A stretch of DNA of 64,000 nt from Caloranaerobacter sp. TR13 (GTDB lineage Bacteria > Bacillota > Clostridia > Tissierellales > Thermohalobacteraceae): the NCBI RefSeq assembly GCF_001316435.1, contig NZ_JXLL01000001.1, positions 580,930 to 644,929 of the forward strand. Reading direction: 5' to 3'. Of this stretch, positions 55,962 to 64,000 are shown in pieces; position 1 is the stretch's first letter; each line of letters opens with the position of its first letter. The translations under genes and the position numbers were made by a program. A model generated the notes under the pieces. It was not told the origin of the DNA, did not search any database, and saw nothing but the letters and a program-made list of their open reading frames with translations.

Positions 55962-57863
55962 ATGGCAAAAAAAAATATTATAGGTGTAAAGAAAAGAAAC
56001 AAAACACCAAATAAAGTTGATAATGAATATAGTCAAGACAAGAAAAAAATAAAAGCAGTAAATAACTCTCCAATAGAATTAATAAAAAAAAATATTAAAC
56101 GAAAACAAAAATACTATAAATATCTGCAAAAGAAATCTTTTCAAAATAATATTAATTCAATCAAAAAGGAAGGTATAGAAATAAAGAAAATAAAAGTAGT
56201 TTCAATTCTAGATGTAATACCTTACGAATGGCTTAAATATGAAGTTAACCTTATCCCGCTAAAAATGAGTTGTTGGAAAAATACAATATTAAATGTTAAA
56301 CCTGATTTATTACTAGTTCAATCAACTTGGCATGACCATCGCAGGGAATGGAAAAACAAAATTCCATATCTAAAACCAAAAACAAATAATATCTTAAAGA
56401 AAGTTGTTGATTTCTGTAAAACTCAGCATATTCCTACAGTTTTTTGGAATATTGAAGATCCATATCATTTCTATGATTTCATTGAAGCTGCGAAACTTTT
56501 CGATTATATTTTTACAACTGATTCAAATACTGTTCCTAAATACAAAAAAATAGTGAAACACAATAATGTTTACACTCTTCCTTTTGCAGCTCAACCTAAA
56601 ATTCACAATCCGATAGGTAAAGGTAAGATCAGATTAGGCAATGTGGCTTTTGCTGGTTCTTGGTATAGCAAAGGACATAACGATAGAAAAAAAGATATAG
56701 AAATCGTTTTAAAGCCTGCCTTAAAATACGACTTGCACATTTATGACAGAATGTATTATCTAACAAATAATATAAAATATAAATTTCCAGATATCTACCA
56801 ACCTTGTATAAAAGGACATTTACCCTATAATAAAGTATGTGATGCTTATAAAAGCTACGATATCTTATTAAACGTGAATACAGTCCAAAATAGCCCTACG
56901 ATGTTCTCTTGTAGAATTTTTGAGTTATTAGCTTGTGGTGCAAATATAATTAGTGGTTATTCTATAGGTATAGAAAAAATGTTCCCAAATATAGTTAAGC
57001 TATGTAGAACACAAGAAGATACAGAATATTATTTAAGAACTCTCTTATGCGATAAGGAACAAAGAGATAGATTATCTTTATTAGGACAAAGAATAGTTTT
57101 TAAATACCACACCTATGAGCACAGAATCAAAACAATTTTAGAAAAAGTTGGTATTAAGTATATGTCAGAACAAGAACCTGGAGTCACTATTATTACCTCT
57201 TGTACTACGGACACATATATAGATAATATTTTTGAAAATTATAGTAGACAAAGCTATAAACAAAAAGAGCTGCTTATTATTACAGCTAATGACAATCCAA
57301 ACCTAGAAGAATTAAAGAAAAAATCATCATTATACAGTAATGTTAGAATATTTATATTTAACTGTAACAATCCATTAAGTAATTGTTTGAATTTTGTTAT
57401 TGGTAAATCTAGATTCAATTATATTGCCATATTTAATGAAATAGATTATTATGCTCCAGAATTCATTGGTGATTTGATAAATGCCTTTAAATATACCGAT
57501 GCAGACATTGTCGGTAAGTTATCTCATTATGTTTATTTCGAAGAAAGTAAAACCTTAGCAATTAGATTTCCAGATAAAGAATATAGATATGTTGATTTTT
57601 TATCTGCTTCTACTATGATTATAAAAAAGAATGTTTTTAATAAAATAAAATTTAATGAAAATACCATAGATGTATATACACAATTTATTAATGATTGTAT
57701 TAAAAATAATATTAAGTTATATTCAGCAGATAGGTATAATTATATCAATTTTATAAAACCTAATACTAAAGGAAATTCATGTTTACTTTCCAAAGAAGTT
57801 ATTAAGGATAAATGTACAATTATAAACAATTTTGATAACTATAAAAATTTCGTTACAGTTTAA
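55962..57863 (+). CDS. CgeB-like glycosyltransferase fused to a degenerate GT2 domain
   Basis: A 633-residue protein. A very basic tail (1-60, with NNSPIELIKKNIKRK) is followed by a CgeB-type GT-B domain (about 80-400; WNIEDPYHFYDFI, FAGSWYSKGHNDRKKDIE, FELLACGANIISGY). The C-terminal GT2-like domain (about 404-633) is a paralogue of the divergent gene. In that domain the DDD metal motif is replaced by FNEIDYYAP, so it is probably inactive or structural. The ATG at 55962 is favoured by GGTGAG just upstream; a GTG at 55944 is an alternative. CgeB acts in outer spore layer maturation in Bacillus. Confidence 0.8.
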   Translation: MAKKNIIGVKKRNKTPNKVDNEYSQDKKKIKAVNNSPIELIKKNIKRKQKYYKYLQKKSFQNNINSIKKEGIEIKKIKVVSILDVIPYEWLKYEVNLIPLKMSCWKNTILNVKPDLLLVQSTWHDHRREWKNKIPYLKPKTNNILKKVVDFCKTQHIPTVFWNIEDPYHFYDFIEAAKLFDYIFTTDSNTVPKYKKIVKHNNVYTLPFAAQPKIHNPIGKGKIRLGNVAFAGSWYSKGHNDRKKDIEIVLKPALKYDLHIYDRMYYLTNNIKYKFPDIYQPCIKGHLPYNKVCDAYKSYDILLNVNTVQNSPTMFSCRIFELLACGANIISGYSIGIEKMFPNIVKLCRTQEDTEYYLRTLLCDKEQRDRLSLLGQRIVFKYHTYEHRIKTILEKVGIKYMSEQEPGVTIITSCTTDTYIDNIFENYSRQSYKQKELLIITANDNPNLEELKKKSSLYSNVRIFIFNCNNPLSNCLNFVIGKSRFNYIAIFNEIDYYAPEFIGDLINAFKYTDADIVGKLSHYVYFEESKTLAIRFPDKEYRYVDFLSASTMIIKKNVFNKIKFNENTIDVYTQFINDCIKNNIKLYSADRYNYINFIKPNTKGNSCLLSKEVIKDKCTIINNFDNYKNFVTV

Positions 57864-57933
57864 TCATTCTTTTTCTTATGTATATGTCTGAAAATTCAAT
57901 TTCTTTCTCTAGGTTAATCACATCATGATTAAC

Positions 57934-58041
57934 TTACAAATACTCATATGTTTTATTTTCTTGAATTAACTCACTTAAATGTTTATCTTTTTTTAATTGA
58001 TATATTAGTACTTGATGAACATCTCTTAAATAATGATATGA
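57934..58041 (-). pseudogene. Possible TnpV-like remnant
   Basis: A 35-codon open frame without start, closed by TAG upstream (58044-58042) and ending TAA. It reads YHYLRDVHQVLIYQLKKDKH and then LSELIQENKTYEYL. The spacing of Tyr and Leu resembles the C-terminal helix pair of TnpV proteins found in clostridial mobile elements. The similarity is short and the call weak. No transposase is nearby. Confidence 0.3.
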
Positions 58042-58104
58042 CTAGTACAAGAAATATTAAAGCTCCAGATAATAATATTATTATTTTGTCATAAAAAGAT
58101 ATAT

Positions 58105-58611
58105 CTACAACTTAACAGTAAACTCTATGTTTGACTTATCATTTTCATCTATCAATTCAACACATATCTCTTCTACAATTGTTTCAAAAATATCTTGTAT
58201 TTTTCCTGTTTCTTCAAGTGCTCTTTCGAATTCCTCAATATCTTCTACTTTTCCAACAGTAATATGGGGAATATATGTAATTTTCCTATATAAAAACTTC
58301 TCTAATATTCCTGTATATAATTTGTCATGTATTTCAATTATTTTATCATTTCCTTCCTTTACATTTAAAAATAAATAATTGTCAGTTGTTCCTGTTATTC
58401 CTTTTAACTTAATTTTAAATGGCTTTATACCTTTCAATGCTTGTTTAACATGCTTTTCAAGCTCTTCTGTTTTTATGTTGCTTTCAAATGGAAAAACAAC
58501 AGTAATGTGTGGTTTAATACAACTATAAAGTGAATCATATTTTTTTCTTATTTCTTCAATTTTTTCTAGATTTCTAAATTTAGGAAAAATAATTATTGAC
58601 CTTTTCATCAT
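58105..58611 (-). CDS. 2'-5' RNA ligase/phosphoesterase-family protein
   Basis: A 168-residue protein of the 2H phosphoesterase superfamily. Both HxT motifs are present: PHITVVF (H35) and PHITVGK, about 75 residues apart. Members hydrolyse or form 2'-5' or cyclic phosphodiester bonds in RNA; the true substrate is unknown. The start at 58611 follows AGGAAG by five bases; the frame also opens up to 58659 without a better ribosome site. Confidence 0.85.
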   Translation of the reverse strand: MMKRSIIIFPKFRNLEKIEEIRKKYDSLYSCIKPHITVVFPFESNIKTEELEKHVKQALKGIKPFKIKLKGITGTTDNYLFLNVKEGNDKIIEIHDKLYTGILEKFLYRKITYIPHITVGKVEDIEEFERALEETGKIQDIFETIVEEICVELIDENDKSNIEFTVKL

Positions 58612-58719
58612 TTTTTCTTCCTTTCTTTCATCTAAACTTACCTTGAATAGCTTACTCATGTTTGCAGTACCATTAAACTAGTAATTTATCTCCTTAAAAG
58701 ACAATATAGTATAAATTAA

Positions 58720-59214
58720 TTACAAATACTTTTTCATCACAATAGCTGATAATTCTTTATCTGCCCAATTTAATATGATATTTTCTTGCACTCGAAAACC
58801 TAGTTCACTCCAAAATTTGAAAACTCTCGAGTCATAATCTGTTACTATATCAATTCTTATCGAATCAGAAAAATTTTCTTTCAAGTAATTTTCTAATCCA
58901 TAAAAAACCTCTTTTCCATATCCATTATCTTTAAAATTGTTATGTATCATTAATAAAGACAAATAACTTTCTTTTTTTACTGCAAACTCGACAAAACCTA
59001 TAGTTCTCTTAAACCTTTTTTCAATAATCTTACAAGAATTAAAGCCAATACTTCTCATATTATCTAATTCATTTCTAACCCAATCAGTGTCTACAGACTC
59101 TTTATCCATATGTGATAACAAAAAACCTTTATTTGAATTATATATTTCAAGTATTCTATTTAAATCTACTTCTTCTATTAAAGCTACGTATGTATTTGAA
59201 GTTTCAAATATCAT
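58720..59214 (-). CDS. GNAT-family N-acetyltransferase
   Basis: A 164-residue acetyltransferase with the acetyl-CoA pyrophosphate loop region HNNFKDNGYGKEVFYGLENYLKE (about residues 91-113) and the C-terminal FWSELGFRVQENIILNW segment. It is not closely similar to the acetyltransferase at 48.2 kb. Substrate unknown. Confidence 0.8.
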   Translation of the reverse strand: MIFETSNTYVALIEEVDLNRILEIYNSNKGFLLSHMDKESVDTDWVRNELDNMRSIGFNSCKIIEKRFKRTIGFVEFAVKKESYLSLLMIHNNFKDNGYGKEVFYGLENYLKENFSDSIRIDIVTDYDSRVFKFWSELGFRVQENIILNWADKELSAIVMKKYL

Positions 59215-59300
59215 AGTAATTCTTCTCCCCTCATTTACAACTATTTATAAGCATATTGCTACAACTACAAGTCAAAAAACTTTTTTATTTAACACCTACA

Positions 59301-60455
59301 CTACAACTTTGAAAGTTTGTCTAATAACCAAGGTCTATGAATTTTTACTGCTTTTTTAGGACATAGTTCCTGACAGCAAAAACATCTAATACACTCGTCT
59401 AAATTTGCTATAGGCTTACTATTTTCCATAGTAATGACCTGTGGTGGACAATTTTCTTCACAAACACCACAGCTAACGCAGTCTTCATGAATAAATACAG
59501 GTTTCGGTCTTAACCAAGCATTTATGAAATTTCTTAAAAATTTAGGCGCTTTATCACTTACCATATTCACACTTTTGATTTCTGGTATTTTAAAATCATC
59601 TATCCTAAATTTTTCAATTTTTTCTCCAACTAATTCAATATCATCAAAATTACCTTTACAAATACCTCTTTCAACACATCTTTGAATAGTTGGAACCTTA
59701 GTTGGCTCTAAATTTATTATTGAAGTAGCAACTACATCTAAATGATAAGGGCTTGTTGATGAAATTATAACCCCTACTTCTCTTGGGTCACCAGCAGAAG
59801 GACCATCCCCTTCCATTCCTACAATTCCATCCATAAAAGATAGAATTGGGTTTGCATATAAGCAAATATCAACTAAAGCATCAGAAAAATCCTCTATATT
59901 TGGCATTTTCAAATGATATTCTGCTTTTAAAACTCCAGGTATGATTCCAAACATGTTCTTTACTGCCCCAGTGAACATTGCCATTCCATGAGTCTTTAAT
60001 TTTGAAACTGATATTACTTTATCTACATCTTTTAACATTTCTGTCACTGCTAAGCCTTTTAATATCTTGCCTTGAACATTTTTTACTTCCATAGTATTGG
60101 TATTATAGTTTAATTTAGCATTTACTTCATTTGCTATAGCTTCTATCCCACAAGCTCTATAAATGCCTTTTAATGCTCTTGAATTAAAAGGTCCTCCTGG
60201 ACTATCTCCAATTAAAACATTTGCTCCATATTCAATTATCACTTCTGCTAAAGCTTTTGTGAAAACTGGGTGAGTAGTAGTTGCTTCTTCTGGTTTTTTC
60301 TTCATCAAAAGATTTAATTTTAATAATACTGTTTCACCTTTATTTATGTATTTATCAATACCACCTAAATTTTCAAAGCTTTTAATTATTGATTTCTTAA
60401 CAAGTTCATAGTCATATGTTCTACATTCAACTAAAGAAACTTTTTCCTTCTTCAT
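59301..60455 (-). CDS. DUF362-domain protein with 4Fe-4S ferredoxin domain
   Basis: A 384-residue protein. A DUF362 domain (about 15-300; VLLKLNLLMKKKPEEATTTHP, LIGDSPGGPF, SVSKLKTHGMAMFTGAVKNMFG) is joined to a C-terminal dicluster ferredoxin domain (CVSCGVCEENCPPQV and CIRCFCCQELCPKKAV). The family is widespread in anaerobes and uncharacterised. No gene partner is evident. Confidence 0.9.
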   Translation of the reverse strand: MKKEKVSLVECRTYDYELVKKSIIKSFENLGGIDKYINKGETVLLKLNLLMKKKPEEATTTHPVFTKALAEVIIEYGANVLIGDSPGGPFNSRALKGIYRACGIEAIANEVNAKLNYNTNTMEVKNVQGKILKGLAVTEMLKDVDKVISVSKLKTHGMAMFTGAVKNMFGIIPGVLKAEYHLKMPNIEDFSDALVDICLYANPILSFMDGIVGMEGDGPSAGDPREVGVIISSTSPYHLDVVATSIINLEPTKVPTIQRCVERGICKGNFDDIELVGEKIEKFRIDDFKIPEIKSVNMVSDKAPKFLRNFINAWLRPKPVFIHEDCVSCGVCEENCPPQVITMENSKPIANLDECIRCFCCQELCPKKAVKIHRPWLLDKLSKL

Positions 60456-60585
60456 TAGTTAGCCTCCTCAAATTTAAAATTTTTTCTAATATAACATTAT
60501 TTATTTCTCTTAATGTCGTTTTTTCTTAAATTAATGTACTTCTAAATCATTCTATATTACTTTATATTTTTAGAAACATAATAAA

Positions 60586-61104
60586 TCAAAAGAGTGTTAT
60601 TATTCCTACAACGAATAAAATTACACCAAGTATCCTATTAATCACTAATACAATTTTACTTGGTTCAGCTTCTTTTAGTTTCCATCCAATACTTAGATAC
60701 CAACTAATTTTAGGTGATAATATACCAATAATACCTAAAGCAATAAATAATAAACCTATAAGATTCCTTGATGATTCATTCTTCTCTGATTTCGGTAACC
60801 CATATTTTTGCTCGTATAACTTAATTGCTTCTTGTCCTTGAATCATTTGTTCACCAGTAAGATTAGGTGAACCTCCTCCAGTACTTAGATTCCCATACAC
60901 TTCATAAAAATAAGTGTTTCCGTCTGAAAAAACTACATCATATCTGTATCCAGTTTTATATTCCTCACGTGATATCTTAACTATTTCTCCACTAGATAAT
61001 TTAATGCTCTTGTAATCATCATCTGCAAAAGTAATCGTATTGAAAAAAATTAGAAAAACAAATAACAAAGCAAAACTACGTAAAAAATTTATAATATTCT
61101 TCAT
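60586..61104 (-). CDS. Hypothetical secreted/membrane protein
   Basis: A 172-residue protein with a signal peptide or anchor (about residues 7-27), a short extracytoplasmic domain (about 28-115, rich in Tyr/Ser) and two membrane spans (about 117-137, 150-170). It has no family that I recognise. It starts a run of small membrane-protein genes on the minus strand. Confidence 0.7.
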   Translation of the reverse strand: MKNIINFLRSFALLFVFLIFFNTITFADDDYKSIKLSSGEIVKISREEYKTGYRYDVVFSDGNTYFYEVYGNLSTGGGSPNLTGEQMIQGQEAIKLYEQKYGLPKSEKNESSRNLIGLLFIALGIIGILSPKISWYLSIGWKLKEAEPSKIVLVINRILGVILFVVGIITLF

Positions 61105-61200
61105 AATGTCCTCCCTTTAACTATATTGAAATACTATTTTGCATATCTTACCTCCAATTTTTTAGTTGTTATTATAATTATCTTTAGATGTTTCATCTCC

Positions 61201-61761
61201 TTATTCTTTTTCCTCTATACTATTTAAACCTGCTTTTCTCAGACCTTTAATCAATCCTACTATTCCTCTTGACTTTAAAAATAATATTAACCCTATAGCA
61301 AATCTAATAACCATTATAACTATTGAAATTTTTATTTCTAATCCAGTAGTAGATTTTAATAGTATGTAACTACCTTTAAATTTCATTATTTGAAATATAA
61401 ATTTTGGTAAGTCTTTAACTATATCTACCAAAATTACCAATCCTACAACTGAAAATGCTGCTGACTGTAATTCTTCGACATTTACATTTCTATCATCTAC
61501 ATCCTCACAAATAACCATATATTCAGCTATCTTTTTCGCCTTAACCCATAAAATCAATCCTAAAATCATAAGAATAATAGCAGGAGCTAAACTTGCAATT
61601 ATCATATTTGTAATTAAACTTTTTCCAATATCTTGATTTACAAACTGAAAATATAATGTACTAATAAAATATGAAATATATTTAATTGACTGAATAAAAA
61701 TATAAATAGCCATTGCTTTTAAGGCAATAGTAGCAATATTTCTTTCTCTCAAAACTTCCAC
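61201..61761 (-). CDS. Hypothetical four-helix membrane protein
   Basis: A 186-residue protein with four probable membrane spans (about residues 12-38, 48-72, 98-118, 143-165) and short charged ends. No known family recognised. It is the middle gene of a loose cluster of three membrane-protein genes. Confidence 0.7.
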   Translation of the reverse strand: MEVLRERNIATIALKAMAIYIFIQSIKYISYFISTLYFQFVNQDIGKSLITNMIIASLAPAIILMILGLILWVKAKKIAEYMVICEDVDDRNVNVEELQSAAFSVVGLVILVDIVKDLPKFIFQIMKFKGSYILLKSTTGLEIKISIVIMVIRFAIGLILFLKSRGIVGLIKGLRKAGLNSIEEKE

Positions 61762-61833
61762 CTTCTTTTTTTATTTAATCTAAGAATTCTACTTACCGTA
61801 TATAGTGTTATATGAAATTTACTCTTGTTAATG

Positions 61834-62376
61834 TTACATTTTATTAACTGTTAAATAATTCTTAAATATTTTTTCAATTCTATCTTTATCATAAACGTTA
61901 ATATCTATAGGTATTTCTGACAAACTTTTATATTTCTTTATTTTTAATGTAATCTTATTTTTTTCTCTTGTATTTTTTACCCATTTATATTTTCTTATCT
62001 TATCCCATTGAATAAATTGCAAACCTATTATTAAACCTTTTTGAGTTATTATAAATCCTAACTTTTTGTTATATAGCATATGCCAAATATTAACATAAAA
62101 TATTAGTAAGTATACAGGAAAAACGTGATTGTCTATACCTGTAGTAAAAATTGTCATAATCATAAATATAATAAAAATACAACCAATTATTATAAATAAT
62201 CTGTTTGTTAATTTTTCAATATATGTTGATTCTTTTGGTTCGTTAACAACAATTACTATATTACTATCACTTAATTCATTTCTTTTATATTTTAATATTT
62301 GGAGCAATATATACCCTAAATAAAATATAAAAAATATAAAAATTAGCAAGTTAAAAAAAGTTATAAATGTATTCAT
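61834..62376 (-). CDS. Hypothetical membrane protein with PH-like (DUF5673-type) C-terminus
   Basis: A 180-residue protein with an N-terminal membrane span (about residues 3-27), two more (about 58-76, 84-99) and a soluble C-terminal domain (LGFIITQKGLIIGLQFIQWDKIRKYKWVKNT...). That domain has the W-D-K-I pattern of bacterial PH-like domains, perhaps DUF5673. Function unknown. Confidence 0.65.
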   Translation of the reverse strand: MNTFITFFNLLIFIFFIFYLGYILLQILKYKRNELSDSNIVIVVNEPKESTYIEKLTNRLFIIIGCIFIIFMIMTIFTTGIDNHVFPVYLLIFYVNIWHMLYNKKLGFIITQKGLIIGLQFIQWDKIRKYKWVKNTREKNKITLKIKKYKSLSEIPIDINVYDKDRIEKIFKNYLTVNKM

Positions 62377-62550
62377 TGTATCTCCTCCTTATATGCTATT
62401 TCGACTCAAGATGAATTTTCTACATATCGCATTCACGATGCCCTCTAGCTAGATCTGAAAGTATCACATCTTAATCAATACTTGCATCTAGCAAATTAAT
62501 AAGTATCATAATTTACTATGTTTCTGATCTCAATTTTTTATTAGCTTTGA

Positions 62551-63339
62551 TTATTTAGAACTTAACTCTTGATAAAGTATTTCATAGAACTTATCTTTTG
62601 CATAGAGTTCATTCCAAGGATAATGTCCACAATCTTTTAGTAGAATAAACTGAAAATCTTTTAAAACTTTAGATAATGGTTTTTCAACTCCTTCAAAAGT
62701 ATGTGAATCATATTCACCGTGTATAGCAATTACTGGACATTTTATTTTGCTTCCAATCTCTAATAATTTTTTACTTTTTCTTAAATATGTAACTTCATTC
62801 ATACAGTTTTGGAATACATCAGGCTGAAAATCTAATACTTCATTTTCCAAACAAATTGGAGCAAAAGAATCCGCTTTTGACATTAGTTTACCAAACTCAC
62901 TAAGCACTTCTTTTTTATTTTCATTATTAGGGTCGTTCAGCAATCTTATTAAAACTTCTACTCTTAAATTTTCCTCTTCAGTTAGACGACTTGTCCTATT
63001 AGTTTTCATTGTTGAAAGATATTTTTCTTCGAAAGAACCACTTCCGACAAGTATAAGTTTTTTGATTAATTGAGGATATTGTGCAGCAAAAATATAGCTT
63101 AACCATACTCCCCACGAATGTCCTATTAATATGACTGGGCTTTCTGCGTTATTCTCAAGAATATCCTTAAGTTCTAGAATTTGGCCTTCAATAGAATTTG
63201 CTGTTTGCAATGGTTCAAGAACTCCACATATTTGTGACAGTTCTCTTGCAACTGGAGCCATTCCCCCAGGAGCACCTGGACCCCCATGAATAACTGCAAC
63301 ATTAAACGGCTCATTACCATATTTTCTTAGGTTTTCCAC
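62551..63339 (-). CDS. Alpha/beta-fold hydrolase
   Basis: A 262-residue hydrolase with the oxyanion segment VIHGGPGAPGG, nucleophile elbow GHSWG (VILIGHSWGVWLSYIF), catalytic Asp in AIHGEYDSHTFEG and His in LLKDCGHYPW. The HGGPG motif is seen in proline iminopeptidase-like hydrolases. Substrate unknown. Confidence 0.83.
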   Translation of the reverse strand: MENLRKYGNEPFNVAVIHGGPGAPGGMAPVARELSQICGVLEPLQTANSIEGQILELKDILENNAESPVILIGHSWGVWLSYIFAAQYPQLIKKLILVGSGSFEEKYLSTMKTNRTSRLTEEENLRVEVLIRLLNDPNNENKKEVLSEFGKLMSKADSFAPICLENEVLDFQPDVFQNCMNEVTYLRKSKKLLEIGSKIKCPVIAIHGEYDSHTFEGVEKPLSKVLKDFQFILLKDCGHYPWNELYAKDKFYEILYQELSSK

Positions 63340-63401
63340 AATAAAGTTCTCCTCTCTACATAATAATTATTTAATCTCTCCCATTGTCAAAAAACTACTA
63401 A

Positions 63402-63574
63402 TCATACATTTGACCTAATACTCCAATGATTCAGGTACTCTGCCGTTTTGACCTGCTTATCTAAATTCATCTCTATCACCCTTTGCCTTCTATTCGCAAC
63501 TTACCAACAAAAATATCATTTAACATCTTCATGCTTGCAACGCATTCAAGTTCTATACTGTCTTCCTGCCACAT
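63402..63574 (-). other. Two short overlapping frames in a GC-richer patch, possible remnant
   Basis: The gap 63340-63636 has no full gene. It holds a 32-codon frame (63574-63476, MWQEDSIELECVASMKMLND...) whose TGA overlaps the GTG of a 25-codon frame (63479-63402, VIEMNLDKQVKTAEYLNHWS...). The codon choice is richer in G and C than the neighbours. I recognise neither; they may be the ends of lost genes. Confidence 0.3.
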
Positions 63575-63636
63575 AATTCTTCGAAATAAAAATTTGACTT
63601 TTTAAAGTTGAAATAAATTGATGCGCAGCAGTTATT

Positions 63637-64000
63637 TTAATCCTCGTCTTTTAAAGTAAAAGATAAAATATATTCAACTTCTTTATTGTTATATTTGCCA
63701 TATCTCATTCTACCAATTAACTCATTTTTAGAAAGACCTCTTTCTTCTAATAATCTATCTGAATATACCGACATATAATAGTCGACTCTTATTATTCTCC
63801 ATGATTTACCTTGTTTCTCAAAAGTATACCTTTTATTAGTTATATAAACTGTATTTTCTTCATCATTTCCTTCTCTTATCTGCTGAGAATAAACATACTT
63901 CCAATCCCTGCCACTAATATCTACATCATAAGCACCAGATATTTTAATAGTAATTGTATCGTCATCTAATTTTAAATTAAACTCATTAGCTAATGAGTTT
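63637..64000 (-). CDS. C-terminal part of an unknown protein (5' part beyond window)
   Basis: The last 121 codons of a gene entering from the right edge, ending LSFTLKDED. The sequence is soluble-looking, with alternating beta-rich stretches (DDTITIKISGAYDVDISGRDW, YTFEKQGKSWRIIRVDYYMS) like the NTF2-like or similar small beta domains of secreted proteins. No family recognised. Confidence 0.6.
   Translation of the reverse strand, partial: NSLANEFNLKLDDDTITIKISGAYDVDISGRDWKYVYSQQIREGNDEENTVYITNKRYTFEKQGKSWRIIRVDYYMSVYSDRLLEERGLSKNELIGRMRYGKYNNKEVEYILSFTLKDED

Noticed and set aside
57913..57934. Hairpin GTTAATCA/TGATTAAC after the CgeB-GT2 gene
   Set aside because: It is AT-rich and lacks a T run on either strand, so I did not list it as a terminator.
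57864..58104. A second start-less frame with a hydrophobic stretch (DKIIILLSGALIFLVLVISLF-like) on the minus strand
   Set aside because: It has no start codon after the preceding stop and overlaps the TnpV-like frame; not enough to call a gene.
1..64000. CRISPR arrays, rRNA operons, intact insertion sequences, riboswitches, prophage
   Set aside because: I looked for regular direct repeats, transposase motifs and known leader motifs and saw none. The repeats found are decayed gene copies and regulator boxes.

Overview
The window is AT-rich DNA from an endospore-forming member of the Clostridia. The evidence is the chromosomal core of spoIIGA-sigE-sigG, spoIVA, a YhcN/YlaJ lipoprotein and a Spo0E-like regulator, the ylm/sepF/divIVA genes, a low-GC codon bias, and strong Shine-Dalgarno sites often followed by GTG or TTG starts. 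A Tissierellales-type relative is plausible from gene content and order, but I cannot fix the genus from sequence alone.

Region 1 (1-5.7 kb, minus strand): the end of the ylm cluster (divIVA, ylmH, yggT, sepF, yggS), an HlyD-like membrane protein, a plus-strand tRNA-Pro(GGG) with its own promoter and terminator, then spoIVA. Region 2 (5.9-11.5 kb): gpsA, plsY, der and a DUF512 radical-SAM gene, then the two-gene YIEGIA sporulation module. Region 3 (11.6-18.6 kb): a PhoR/PhoP-type two-component pair, pgeF, nrdR, ylmC, sigG, sigE and spoIIGA. Region 4 (18.7-35.5 kb): a complete division and cell-wall (dcw) cluster read leftwards from mraZ to ftsZ, with a MraZ-type operator at its promoter and internal terminators. 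murF is missing from its usual place between murE and mraY.

Region 5 (35.6-42.1 kb): a short Spo0E-like gene, lgt, an M16 peptidase pair, a membrane-anchored chelatase-like protein and a sporulation lipoprotein. Region 6 (42.2-46.9 kb): the phosphate uptake system pstS, pstC-pstA-pstB-phoU. Both pstS and pstC are preceded by four-repeat Pho boxes with the same geometry, so the PhoP/PhoR pair in Region 3 is the obvious regulator. ychF follows on the plus strand.

Region 7 (48.2-64 kb) is accessory: acetyltransferases, a flavodoxin-ferredoxin protein, hydrolases, a cupin, a nucleotidyltransferase, a methyltransferase, a PHP phosphoesterase, a divergent pair of probable spore-surface glycosyltransferases (one a CgeB-GT2 fusion), a 2'-5' RNA ligase-like protein, a DUF362 ferredoxin protein and several unknown membrane proteins. 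It is scattered with decaying fragments: a partial copy of the flavodoxin-ferredoxin gene, a tail of the RNA-ligase gene, a peptidase remnant and a possible TnpV remnant. This marks a region of past duplication and deletion.

The observations most worth a second look are the non-AUG start of yggS, the matched Pho boxes, the MraZ operator with a distant inverted copy, and the CgeB/GT2 locus with matching sigma-K-like promoters and a degenerate second catalytic domain.
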